From Eubacterium limosum (GTDB lineage: Bacteria; Bacillota; Clostridia; Eubacteriales; Eubacteriaceae), in contig CAUEUD010000195.1 in NCBI GenBank assembly GCA_959020865.1, forward strand, positions 1-6,642: 6,642 nt of DNA, in the 5' to 3' direction. The notes below the pieces were generated by a model, which was given only the letters and a program-made list of their open reading frames with translations, ran no database searches and was not told the DNA's origin. Shown here piece by piece: positions 1 through 6,294 of this stretch (the stretch's first letter is position 1; each line of letters begins with the position of its first letter). Position numbers and translations under genes: made by a program.

Positions 1-58
1 CGACCACCCCGGCGAATTTGCCAAAGCCATGCGCGTGCTGGCGGACAATCAGATGGTC
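1..58. other. GC-rich left-edge segment, no gene assigned
   Basis: The first 60 bases are about 62% G+C (37 of 60), while the next two 60-base blocks are about 47% and 43%. The segment is open on the plus strand from base 2 and reads DHPGEFAKAMRVLADNQ, which looks protein-like with GC-rich codons. A minus-strand frame also reads plausibly. The Nudix gene stops here at a point where its family normally continues. The segment may be the end of a neighbouring gene, a recombination junction or an assembly join. I do not recognise a product. Confidence 0.3.
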
Positions 59-606
59 GTACGGCCTCTTGATAATTCCGGCAAATGTCCCAAATCAAAA
101 TACCGGGCATCTTCAGTCTCGATATTCTTCTGGAATGCACCATCAATGACATCGCACAGCATAACCGTCTTGTAAATGGCAAAAGGATTGGGCAGATCAA
201 CATTTTTTACCCAGTCGAATACGCCGACCAATTTTTTGGCAACCACATGCAGGCCAGCCTCCTCACGGGCTTCCTTCTCGATATTTTCTTTAACAGACAA
301 CCCTATATCTGCCCAGCCACCTGGCATTGACCAGCAACCGTCAATACTTTCTTTTACCAGAAGAATTGTGTCTTGTTTAAAAATCGCTCCCCGCACATCA
401 ACCTTTGGCGTCTGGTATCCAGTTTCAAAGCAAAACAGATCTCTTATTTTTTCCTCGCCAGCATCGGTATAATTATTTAAAATATCAACGGACATCTCCC
501 GAATCTGTTCAAAACGCTCTCTGTCATATTTATTTGTAGAGTAAGTCAAACCAGCCTGCGCAATTGACTGAAGCTGCTTTGCCCACGCCAACCATTTTTC
601 TTCCAT
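49..606 (-). CDS. Nudix hydrolase with Nudix_hydro_N-type N-terminal domain, probably C-terminally shortened
   Basis: This 185-residue protein should hydrolyse a nucleoside diphosphate linked to another moiety, with ADP-ribose-like compounds the usual guess for this subgroup. The true substrate cannot be read from sequence. Residues about 1-60 match the helical N-terminal domain of YjhB-like Nudix proteins (W5, W8, LQSIAQAGL, RERFEQIRE). The Nudix box spans about 97-119, with PGGW at 95-98 and KEAREEAGL at 111-119. The metal-binding glutamates E112, E115 and E116 are present. The first box glutamate is Leu103, a change I recall from this subgroup. There is no signal peptide or membrane segment, so it is cytoplasmic. 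The ATG at 606 has AAAGGA six bases upstream. The protein ends at LPELSRGRTTI, where relatives usually continue with an EQI-type helix for about 20 more residues. It diverges from the superoxide reductase gene. Confidence 0.88.
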   Translation of the reverse strand: MEEKWLAWAKQLQSIAQAGLTYSTNKYDRERFEQIREMSVDILNNYTDAGEEKIRDLFCFETGYQTPKVDVRGAIFKQDTILLVKESIDGCWSMPGGWADIGLSVKENIEKEAREEAGLHVVAKKLVGVFDWVKNVDLPNPFAIYKTVMLCDVIDGAFQKNIETEDARYFDLGHLPELSRGRTTI

Positions 607-647
607 AATTATTCCTTTCTTGATATTATTCTTATTTACAACAAAAT

Positions 648-676
648 TTTATAGGCATTTTCCGTTTAAAGTTTAA
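648..676 (-). promoter_or_regulatory. weak candidate promoter for the Nudix gene
   Basis: On the minus strand TATAAA (648-653) lies 17 bases from TTAAAC (671-676), a poor match to a -35 box. It would give a leader of about 35-40 bases before the Nudix ATG at 606. The region is AT-rich, so a chance match is quite possible. Confidence 0.25.
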
Positions 677-682
677 AAATTG

Positions 683-702
683 TGGTATAATTAATCATAT
701 CA
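683..702 (+). promoter_or_regulatory. extended -10 promoter inside a 20-bp dyad, superoxide reductase gene
   Basis: TATAAT at 686-691 is preceded by TG at 683-684, giving a full extended -10 element (TGnTATAAT). The -35 region around 663-668 has no good hexamer, which an extended -10 can tolerate. Transcription would start near 698 and leave a leader of about 70 bases. The -10 lies within an imperfect inverted repeat over 683-702 in which 8 of 10 base pairs are complementary, one is a G-T pair and one is mismatched. That placement suits a repressor site, though no regulator can be named. Confidence 0.55.
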
Positions 703-767
703 TTAAGCGGATAAGTGGGTTACACGGACTGCTCAAAATTATATTTGGACTATAGGAGGTCTTTATT

Positions 768-1154
768 ATGTGCAAAAAACCAAAATTTTATATCTGTAGA
801 CATTGCGGCAACATCTTTGGTGTTGTTGAAGACAGCGGCGTAACACCGGTTTGCTGTGGTGATCCGATGGAAGTTTTAACTCCTAATACCGTCGATGCAG
901 CTCAGGAAAAACACGTTCCAGTAATCAAAATTGATGGAAATACCGTCACTGTTGAAGTCGGCAGTGTTCCACATCCAATGCTCGAAGAACATCATATCGC
1001 CTGGATTTATCTTGAAACCAAAGAAGGTGGCCAGCGTAAATGTCTGGAAATCGGCGGCGAGCCAAAGGCTGTTTTCGCTTTAACACCTGGTGATGAAGTG
1101 ATCGCTGCATATGAATATTGTAACCTACATGGATTATGGATGGCAACTGTTTAA
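768..1154 (+). CDS. dfx: desulfoferrodoxin-type superoxide reductase (2Fe-SOR)
   Basis: This 128-residue cytoplasmic enzyme reduces superoxide to hydrogen peroxide without making oxygen, taking electrons from rubredoxin-like donors. It is a typical defence protein of anaerobes. The N-terminal desulforedoxin domain (about 1-37) has the four iron ligands C10, C13, C29 and C30. The catalytic domain has the five ligands of the second iron centre, H49, H69, H75, C118 and H121, plus the conserved E47-K48 pair that faces the active site in this family. Length is normal for the two-iron class. There is an extra Cys2 and a second histidine, H76, next to ligand H75. The start is firm: AGGAGG at 754-759 sits eight bases before the ATG. 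The gene is a single-gene unit with its own promoter and a strong terminator after the stop. No rubredoxin or rubrerythrin gene lies beside it here. Confidence 0.96.
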   Translation: MCKKPKFYICRHCGNIFGVVEDSGVTPVCCGDPMEVLTPNTVDAAQEKHVPVIKIDGNTVTVEVGSVPHPMLEEHHIAWIYLETKEGGQRKCLEIGGEPKAVFALTPGDEVIAAYEYCNLHGLWMATV

Positions 1155-1174
1155 TCCATATTCAGGCAAAATCA

Positions 1175-1210
1175 AACCCCGGAGAACTTCTCCGGGGTTA
1201 TTTGTTTTCT
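1175..1210. terminator. bidirectional intrinsic terminator between convergent genes
   Basis: An 11-bp perfect stem with a GC-rich core pairs 1175-1185 with 1189-1199 around a 3-base loop. On the plus strand TTATTTGTTTT follows, ending the superoxide reductase transcript. On the minus strand the stem is followed by TTTGATTTTG, ending the glycosyltransferase-acyltransferase transcript. The acyltransferase stop codon (1198-1200) lies partly inside the stem. Confidence 0.9.
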
Positions 1211-1893
1211 AAAACTTTTTGCATTTCCAAGCGGCATTTTTCCAAAAGACGCTGGATTTCATGGCTTTTTTTATTGTTAACATCTGGATAAACCGGTTTT
1301 AAAATTTCTAAATGCAGGAGCGGCTTTTTCCGAAGCAGGCTTCTTACCCCATTTACAGATCTGTAAGTCAATACCATAGGTACCAGCGGAACCTCTGCGT
1401 CATACGCAAACGTAAATGCACCTTTTTGAAAAGGCCGTAAAGTAGGGCAATACGGCTCCAGACTTCCTTCCGGAAAAAGATGGATGGCGTCCCCCTGCCT
1501 CAAGGTTGCCTCTATTCCTTCCATAAAGCCCCTGAATTCAGAAATCCTTCCTGGAATCGGTATTCCACCCAGGTCATCAACCAAATACCCCACAAAGGGC
1601 ATTTTCAGATTTTCATCCAGGGTTGGAAAATACATCCGATGCTGCCTGCAAACACCGGCTACCATCGTGCAGTCCAACGTATGAACATGGTTGCAGATTG
1701 TCACCATCCCACCGCTGACATCAGCCAAATTATCCTCTCCTGAGACTGTGAGGCCAAACATCAGGCGATTATATACAGGCAATAGGGTCAATGCTATTTT
1801 TCTTAAAACAAAACGATTCTTAAAATATCGTTTATCTTCATCGCGTTCCATAATAATATTCTCGCCCAAATTGTCAGCCGCGTATTGTGCCAT
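1198..1893 (-). CDS. PlsC-type lysophospholipid acyltransferase (1-acylglycerol-3-phosphate acyltransferase family)
   Basis: Members of this family transfer an acyl chain to lysophosphatidic acid or related lipids at the cytoplasmic membrane face. Numbered from a TTG at 1902, motif I is NHVHTLD (H72 and D77, the catalytic HX4D), motif II lies in the LDENLK to GYL segment, motif III is GGIPIPGR at 112-119, FPEGS is at 143-147, and VPLVPM is at 171-176. A hydrophobic stretch at about 33-52 may associate with the membrane. The length is normal for a short PlsC protein. Start choice is open. GGGAGG at 1906-1911 is 3 bases from the TTG and 12 from the ATG at 1893. I prefer the ATG (231 residues) because 3 bases is too tight. 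The gene overlaps the end of the upstream glycosyltransferase by 20 bases (29 with the TTG), which indicates translational coupling. The exact acyl acceptor is unknown. Confidence 0.9.
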   Translation of the reverse strand: MAQYAADNLGENIIMERDEDKRYFKNRFVLRKIALTLLPVYNRLMFGLTVSGEDNLADVSGGMVTICNHVHTLDCTMVAGVCRQHRMYFPTLDENLKMPFVGYLVDDLGGIPIPGRISEFRGFMEGIEATLRQGDAIHLFPEGSLEPYCPTLRPFQKGAFTFAYDAEVPLVPMVLTYRSVNGVRSLLRKKPLLHLEILKPVYPDVNNKKSHEIQRLLEKCRLEMQKVLENK

Positions 1894-3013
1894 ACTCGTC
1901 AATAGCCTCCCTAAACATTTCTTCCATCCTATAAACGCAGTCCTCTATATTATATTGCTTACCGTACGCTGCATATTCTTTTTCTAAAAGCTTTTTTTCT
2001 TTAGGATGTTCAATAAAATAATCAATTTTATCAGCCAAATCGTAAGGGTCGCCCGCATTAAAGAGGCATCGGTCATTTAAAGCAAACTGAGAGGTTGCTG
2101 ATTTAGGACTGTTGGAGATAACCGGAACCAGCCCGCTGCAGAATGCTTCAATACAGGAGATCGCCTCACTTTCGGCATCTGCTGTATGAACATAAAGATC
2201 ACTCATTGCAATGATATCACGCAACTTTTCCTTGTCAAAAAAATCAATAAAAACCTTGTTCGGCAGCTTTTTTCCAGCTTTCTCGTAAGACTTTTTCTTT
2301 GGTCCCTGCCCTGCTAATATCAAGCATATTTTATCCCTGTACTTGGATAATCCCGCCGCTTCTATGAGAAGATCCTGCCTTTTTTCATTGGCCAGGCGGC
2401 CAACCATTAAAATCACAAACTTACCCCTAAGCAACGGAATCTTATCAATCTTACGGTAATAGAAGTCCGGGTCGACACCATTTGAGATGACATGCAGCTT
2501 TGCCGTATAACCATTTTTACGCAGTTCTTCTGCGATAAAGTTACTGGGACAGTGAATATGTGAAAATTGGTTATAAAAAATATTCTTGAAGCCCTGGTAC
2601 AGGGCTGTATTAATTTTTTCTACTTTATTAATTTTCAGCGTGTAGGTAATATTTTCCGGTTGCACATGGAAGGCCGCTGTTGCGGGGACAGACAGCTTCC
2701 TTGCGATCTTAGCGCCCTGGATCGAAAGTGGAAAAGGCATTAAAAAATGGACAATATCCGCCCATGTAATGGCCTTTTTCAGAACTTCCCTGCTGGGCTT
2801 CGCCAATGTCATACCCTGATTCTGAATAATCTGTTTGACAACAGGGGGAAAATGATATGAACGCACCATATATTTGTCAGGGCTTTCCTTTCCTGTACTG
2901 ACAATTCTCACTTCATGCCCATGCTTTTTCAATGATTCTGCAAAGCGGACTGCTGACATCGTGGTGCCATTGTTGGTATGATCAAATTGGTCCATAACTA
3001 ATAAAATTTTCAT
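1874..3013 (-). CDS. glycosyltransferase family 4 protein, likely lipid glycosyltransferase
   Basis: This 379-residue GT-B fold enzyme transfers a sugar from a nucleotide sugar. Resemblance to Firmicute diacylglycerol glucosyltransferase-like proteins and the adjacent acyltransferase suggest a membrane lipid acceptor, which is inference. The N-terminal acceptor domain holds NGTTMSAVRFAESL (about 15-28), a family-type start, and FHVQPENITY at 115-124. The C-terminal donor domain has VGRLANEK at 204-211, with R206 and K211 placed to bind the donor phosphates, AGQGP at 234-238, and the EX7E motif E281 to E289. There is no signal peptide or transmembrane helix, so membrane attachment would be peripheral. 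The ATG has AGGAGG six bases upstream (3020-3025). A terminator and a new promoter separate it from the MATE gene, so it begins its own two-gene transcript. Confidence 0.92.
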   Translation of the reverse strand: MKILLVMDQFDHTNNGTTMSAVRFAESLKKHGHEVRIVSTGKESPDKYMVRSYHFPPVVKQIIQNQGMTLAKPSREVLKKAITWADIVHFLMPFPLSIQGAKIARKLSVPATAAFHVQPENITYTLKINKVEKINTALYQGFKNIFYNQFSHIHCPSNFIAEELRKNGYTAKLHVISNGVDPDFYYRKIDKIPLLRGKFVILMVGRLANEKRQDLLIEAAGLSKYRDKICLILAGQGPKKKSYEKAGKKLPNKVFIDFFDKEKLRDIIAMSDLYVHTADAESEAISCIEAFCSGLVPVISNSPKSATSQFALNDRCLFNAGDPYDLADKIDYFIEHPKEKKLLEKEYAAYGKQYNIEDCVYRMEEMFREAIDEYGTIRG

Positions 3014-3036
3014 TGATTTCCTCCTCGTATACTTAA

Positions 3037-3066
3037 ATTATACCCAAAGCCGAATATTTTTGTACA
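3037..3066 (-). promoter_or_regulatory. candidate sigma-A promoter for the glycosyltransferase-acyltransferase pair
   Basis: On the minus strand a perfect TATAAT (3037-3042) sits 18 bases from TGTACA (3061-3066), which matches four of six -35 consensus bases. Initiation near 3030 would leave a short leader with the AGGAGG site close to its end. The -35 hexamer lies inside one arm of the 3056-3095 inverted repeat, so a bound protein there could block RNA polymerase. Confidence 0.6.
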
Positions 3067-3095
3067 GTGACAATTCCTTTATTTTGTACAAAAAT
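3056..3095. repeat. perfect 11-bp inverted repeat with 18-base spacer, possible operator
   Basis: ATTTTTGTACA (3056-3066) and TGTACAAAAAT (3085-3095) are exact reverse complements separated by 18 bases. The right arm also lies in a 12-bp perfect palindrome, TTTTGTACAAAA (3082-3093). The two TGTACA cores are 24 bp apart, close to two helical turns. The left arm covers the putative -35 box of the glycosyltransferase gene. The right arm overlaps the U-tract of the MATE terminator, which could explain part of its A/T run. I cannot assign a regulator. Confidence 0.5.
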
Positions 3096-3121
3096 AAAAA
3101 AGGATGCACTTTAGCATCCCT
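3091..3121 (-). terminator. intrinsic terminator after the MATE gene
   Basis: On the minus strand AGGGATGC (3121-3114) pairs with GCATCCTT (3107-3100) around a 6-base loop, with one G-U pair. It is followed by TTTTTTATTTT. The hairpin begins about 13 bases after the MATE stop codon. It separates the helicase-MATE transcript from the glycosyltransferase unit. Confidence 0.85.
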
Positions 3122-3133
3122 CAACGTATCATT

Positions 3134-4501
3134 TTACCAGCGATCTAAAACTTTCTTTTTATAATGCCGGTACACGATAACTTCAAAAACAAGGCAGGCA
3201 ATCTCAGAAACGATGAAACCATACCAAACCGTATCCAGACCTCCGATCAAAGAGAACAGATAGGAAAAGGGCAGTAAAAAAATCATCTGTCTTAAGAAAG
3301 AGGAAATCATACTGAGATAGGATTTTCCCATTGCTTGAAAAGAAGTACTGAGCATAATGGATATCCCCGCAAGCGGAAATGCAAGGCTTATTGCTCTAAA
3401 GCAGTTAATCCCAATCGCCGTCATTTCTTCCGATGCATTGAAAAGCATAAAAATCTGAGCTGGGAAAAGCTGGAACAAAAGAACCCCGACAAACATAATG
3501 ACCAAGCTCGTCAGAATAGAGACCTTTAATGTCTCTTTAAACCGCTTTGCATTCTGAGCGCCATAATTGTAGCCAAAAATTGGCATTGCTCCCTGTCCAA
3601 GGCCAAAAATCGGCATAAAAATGAAGGATTGCACTTTAAAATAAACCCCGAAAACCGCCACAGCCGTCATACCATATCCAGCCAGAATCAGGTTGTAGCC
3701 TGTCACCATGAAGGAACCAATCCCCTGCATGATCGCAGATGGAAGCCCTACCACAGCAATATCCTTCATGATAGCCCCGCGATATTTAAAAGAACGAAAA
3801 TGAAGTTTTAGAAGGTTCTTTTTCCGCTTCAGGACCACAATTAAAATATAGACCATTGCAATGATCTGGCCTGTAACCGTCGCGATGGCGGCTCCAGTAA
3901 CACCCAGAGCCGGAAAGCCCAGCAGCCCGAAAATCATAATCGGATCCAGAATAATATTCGTGATTGCTCCGATCAGCTGACCGATCATTGGCTGAATCAT
4001 ATCGCCAGAGCCCTGCAGTGTGCTGAAACCAGCCTGCGTGATAATGCTTCCAAAGCTGAAAATTGTAACGATAAGCAGATAATCCGTACATCCCTTAATA
4101 ATTTCCGGGTTGTCCGTAAACATTTTTACAAAAATATTTGAAAAAACAGCGCCTAAAATGGCTGCGGCTAAAGATAAAATCACTGCGACCAGAAAGCCAT
4201 GTTCCGCTACCATTTCCGCCTCGCGGTGTTTTTTTTCACCAAGGCGTCTGGAAATTCCGGAATTGATCCCTACACCCATACCTACAAAGCAGGATACAAT
4301 CAGCATCTGCACCGGAAACGCCAGAGAAACAGCGGTGAGTGCATTTTCTCCTGTCTGCGCGACAAAGACGCTGTCTACGATATTGTACATTGCCTGTACA
4401 AACATCGAGATGATTGCCGGCAGAGCCATACTAAAAAGTAATTGGGGGATATGCATCGTCCCCATTTTGTTTTCATGCTGTAACTGTTGTTCTTCCACCA
4501 A
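3134..4501 (-). CDS. MATE family efflux transporter
   Basis: This 455-residue membrane protein should export organic cations, drugs or metabolites using a sodium or proton gradient. The substrate is unknown. About twelve hydrophobic helices run the length of the protein in two related halves, beginning near residues 20-47 and 250-300. The first carries LPAIISMFVQAMYNIVDSVF, with D43 in the usual MATE helix 1 position. The GINSGISRRLGEKK loop (78-91) is a family hallmark, and the cytoplasmic end is basic. Length is normal. The start is TTG at 4501, chosen because AGGGGG (4509-4514) lies seven bases upstream and an in-frame stop is only five codons back. GTG at 4498 is an alternative. The first ATG, Met13 at 4465, has no ribosome binding site. 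The gene starts 28 bases after the helicase stop with no terminator between, so the two are probably co-transcribed. Confidence 0.95.
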   Translation of the reverse strand: MVEEQQLQHENKMGTMHIPQLLFSMALPAIISMFVQAMYNIVDSVFVAQTGENALTAVSLAFPVQMLIVSCFVGMGVGINSGISRRLGEKKHREAEMVAEHGFLVAVILSLAAAILGAVFSNIFVKMFTDNPEIIKGCTDYLLIVTIFSFGSIITQAGFSTLQGSGDMIQPMIGQLIGAITNIILDPIMIFGLLGFPALGVTGAAIATVTGQIIAMVYILIVVLKRKKNLLKLHFRSFKYRGAIMKDIAVVGLPSAIMQGIGSFMVTGYNLILAGYGMTAVAVFGVYFKVQSFIFMPIFGLGQGAMPIFGYNYGAQNAKRFKETLKVSILTSLVIMFVGVLLFQLFPAQIFMLFNASEEMTAIGINCFRAISLAFPLAGISIMLSTSFQAMGKSYLSMISSFLRQMIFLLPFSYLFSLIGGLDTVWYGFIVSEIACLVFEVIVYRHYKKKVLDRW

Positions 4502-4529
4502 AACACTTCCCCCTCACTTTTAACGAATT

Positions 4530-6173
4530 TTATTTTTTCTTTTTGGAAATTTCAACTTTTACTTTGTTATCTTTGATCATTTTGCCATTCAGTTTTTTTT
4601 CTACTTTTTTGGCGACATCCACATCCACATCCACAAAGGTAAATTTATTATACATATCAATATTTCCAACTGTCGAAGACGCAATATTACACTCGCCGCA
4701 AATAGCGCCGAGAATATCTCTTTTCTGCACTTTGTCTTTCTCACCAACACTGATAAAAAGACGTTTTGTCTTTTCTGGGCCAAAGGATTTTCCTTTACTG
4801 CCCTTTACTTCTCTGCGGCGCTTTCCATCTCTTTCACGTCTGCCTTCACGGCGCCCGCGTTTTTTAAACTCAGTATTTAAATCTTCCGCGTCTGACAAAG
4901 GAAGCTGCGCCTGTAAAAGAACCGCAGCGATAAATTCTGCTTCATAGCCCTTTTCTTCAAGTTCTTGAATGATCGCAATGTAACGTTCCAGTTCTCCCTT
5001 TTCGGCTTTGAGTTTAAAACGTTCCTTGAAATGGGCGATCTTAATATCATTGATCACCTCACTGGTCGGAATTAAATCGCGTTCGATGCTTTTCTTGGTA
5101 TAATCGGTTATTTTCCGCAGTTTAAACTGATCCCTTGAACGGGCAAGTGTCAGTGAAAGACCGCTCTTCCCTGCACGTCCGGTTCGGCCGATACGGTGTA
5201 CGTAGTATTCTTCGTTGTCTGGTACATCGTAGTTAAAAACAATATCCACATCGTCAACATCAATCCCTCTGGCCGCTACATCGGTGGCCACCAAAATTTT
5301 CAGCCGCCCCTGGCTAAAGCGTTTCAAGACATTGAGTCTGGATACCTGGCGCATATCGCCATGAATTTTGTCCACGGAATACCCCAGTTCCTGCAGATTT
5401 TCAGTAATTTCGTCAACATAGTGTTTGGTGTTGCAGAAAATAAGTGAGCGCTGCGGTTTATAGACATCCAGCAGACGGGTTAAAGCTTCAAACTTATTCT
5501 GGTCAGAAATATTAAAATACTTCTGTTCAATACTTGGGGCTACCATTGTTTTAGGTGAAATTTCAATCATAGTCGGATTTTTCTGGTAGGTTTCTGCAAT
5601 CTTTAAAATGGGTTTTGGCATTGTGGCTGAGAATAAAACGGTCTGAACGTCGTGGTCTACCGCATCTAAAATGAGCTCAATATCCTCTCTGAAACCCATA
5701 TTCAACATTTCATCCGCCTCGTCCAGCACTGCCATTGTCAGCGCGTTGAATTTTAAGGTTTTCCGACGCATATGGTCCATGACGCGTCCTGGTGTGCCCA
5801 CTACAATCTGTGCTCCGGATTTTAGATCACGAATCTGGTTTTCAATTGAAGCGCCGCCAAACACTGCAACAACTTTAATGCTGTGGCTGTATTTTAAAAC
5901 CTTTCTGAATTCTTCAGAAACCTGCAGCGCCAGCTCACGTGTCGGCAGCAGCACCAGCACCTGCGGTTTTCTGAGTTCTGGATCAATCTTCTCTATGGCA
6001 GGAATCGCAAAAGCCATTGTCTTTCCTGTTCCTGTCTGGGATTTACCAATAAGGTCACCGCCTTCCATCAAACGGGGAATTGCGCGTTCCTGAATTTCTG
6101 TCATATCAACAAATCCCATATCATCAATTGCCCTGAGCAATTGCTCGTTAATCTCTAGTTCTCTAAATTTCAT
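4530..6173 (-). CDS. DEAD-box ATP-dependent RNA helicase with DbpA-type RNA-binding domain
   Basis: This 547-residue cytoplasmic helicase should unwind RNA duplexes with ATP, probably in ribosome assembly or cold and stress RNA remodelling. The full motif set is present: Q motif with F3 and Q28, Walker A SQTGTGKT 45-52, PTRELA 77-82, TPGR 127-130, DEAD 151-154, SAT 182-184, LIFCNT 244-249, HGDMRQ 271-276, ATDVAARGID 296-305 and HRIGRTGRAG 326-335. A helical region (about 370-430) and a strongly basic linker (about 437-463, rich in KR and RR) lead to a DbpA RNA-binding domain at about 469-543. In DbpA and YxiN this domain type recognises 23S rRNA hairpin 92. Whether this protein does so is inference. 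The ATG at 6173 has AAAGGA six bases upstream and a good promoter close by. It is the first gene of a transcript that likely includes the MATE gene. Confidence 0.96.
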   Translation of the reverse strand: MKFRELEINEQLLRAIDDMGFVDMTEIQERAIPRLMEGGDLIGKSQTGTGKTMAFAIPAIEKIDPELRKPQVLVLLPTRELALQVSEEFRKVLKYSHSIKVVAVFGGASIENQIRDLKSGAQIVVGTPGRVMDHMRRKTLKFNALTMAVLDEADEMLNMGFREDIELILDAVDHDVQTVLFSATMPKPILKIAETYQKNPTMIEISPKTMVAPSIEQKYFNISDQNKFEALTRLLDVYKPQRSLIFCNTKHYVDEITENLQELGYSVDKIHGDMRQVSRLNVLKRFSQGRLKILVATDVAARGIDVDDVDIVFNYDVPDNEEYYVHRIGRTGRAGKSGLSLTLARSRDQFKLRKITDYTKKSIERDLIPTSEVINDIKIAHFKERFKLKAEKGELERYIAIIQELEEKGYEAEFIAAVLLQAQLPLSDAEDLNTEFKKRGRREGRRERDGKRRREVKGSKGKSFGPEKTKRLFISVGEKDKVQKRDILGAICGECNIASSTVGNIDMYNKFTFVDVDVDVAKKVEKKLNGKMIKDNKVKVEISKKKK

Positions 6174-6203
6174 ATAACTTCCTTTCTAAATACATAACAT
6201 CTA

Positions 6204-6232
6204 ATTATAAACTAAAAAACAAAAGAAAGCAA
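6204..6232 (-). promoter_or_regulatory. promoter of the helicase-MATE transcript
   Basis: On the minus strand TATAAT (6204-6209) lies exactly 17 bases from TTGCTT (6227-6232). The start would be near 6197, giving a short leader of about 24 bases. There is no room for a long structured leader of the kind found on some cold-shock helicase genes. Confidence 0.65.
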
Positions 6233-6237
6233 ATTTT

Positions 6238-6266
6238 ATGTCAAACTTGGGTATATTTTCTATAAG
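6238..6266 (+). promoter_or_regulatory. candidate promoter of the DUF488 gene
   Basis: ATGTCA (6238-6243, four of six -35 bases) is 17 bases from TATAAG (6261-6266, five of six -10 bases). Its -35 box is only five bases from the -35 box of the divergent helicase promoter, so the two promoters are back to back and could interfere with each other. Confidence 0.5.
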
Positions 6267-6294
6267 AATACTCTAATTGATTAAGGAAGTGATC

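Noticed and set aside
85..472. Two plus-strand frames opposite the Nudix gene
   Set aside because: They overlap the conserved Nudix box on the other strand and lack ribosome binding sites and family resemblance.
683..702. Assigning the promoter dyad to PerR or Fur
   Set aside because: The symmetry is an even 20-bp dyad and does not fit the 7-1-7 pattern of those boxes well enough to name a regulator.
607..767. A possible riboswitch or small RNA in the Nudix-superoxide reductase gap
   Set aside because: The leader is only about 70 bases, and I see no stable stem or conserved aptamer pattern in it.
3061..3090. Reading the TGTACA pair as a copper-type CopY operator
   Set aside because: CopY boxes have TACA and TGTA halves with a two-base spacer. 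TGTACA cores differ, and no copper gene is nearby.
4110..4523. A long open plus-strand frame of about 137 codons opposite the MATE gene
   Set aside because: It is antisense to a full-length transporter with clear family motifs, has no recognisable domain, and its composition mirrors the codons of the MATE gene.
5671..6093. A plus-strand frame of about 140 codons, very rich in serine, opposite the helicase
   Set aside because: It lies across the helicase motifs, and its serine-rich content is the expected shadow of the opposite-strand codons.
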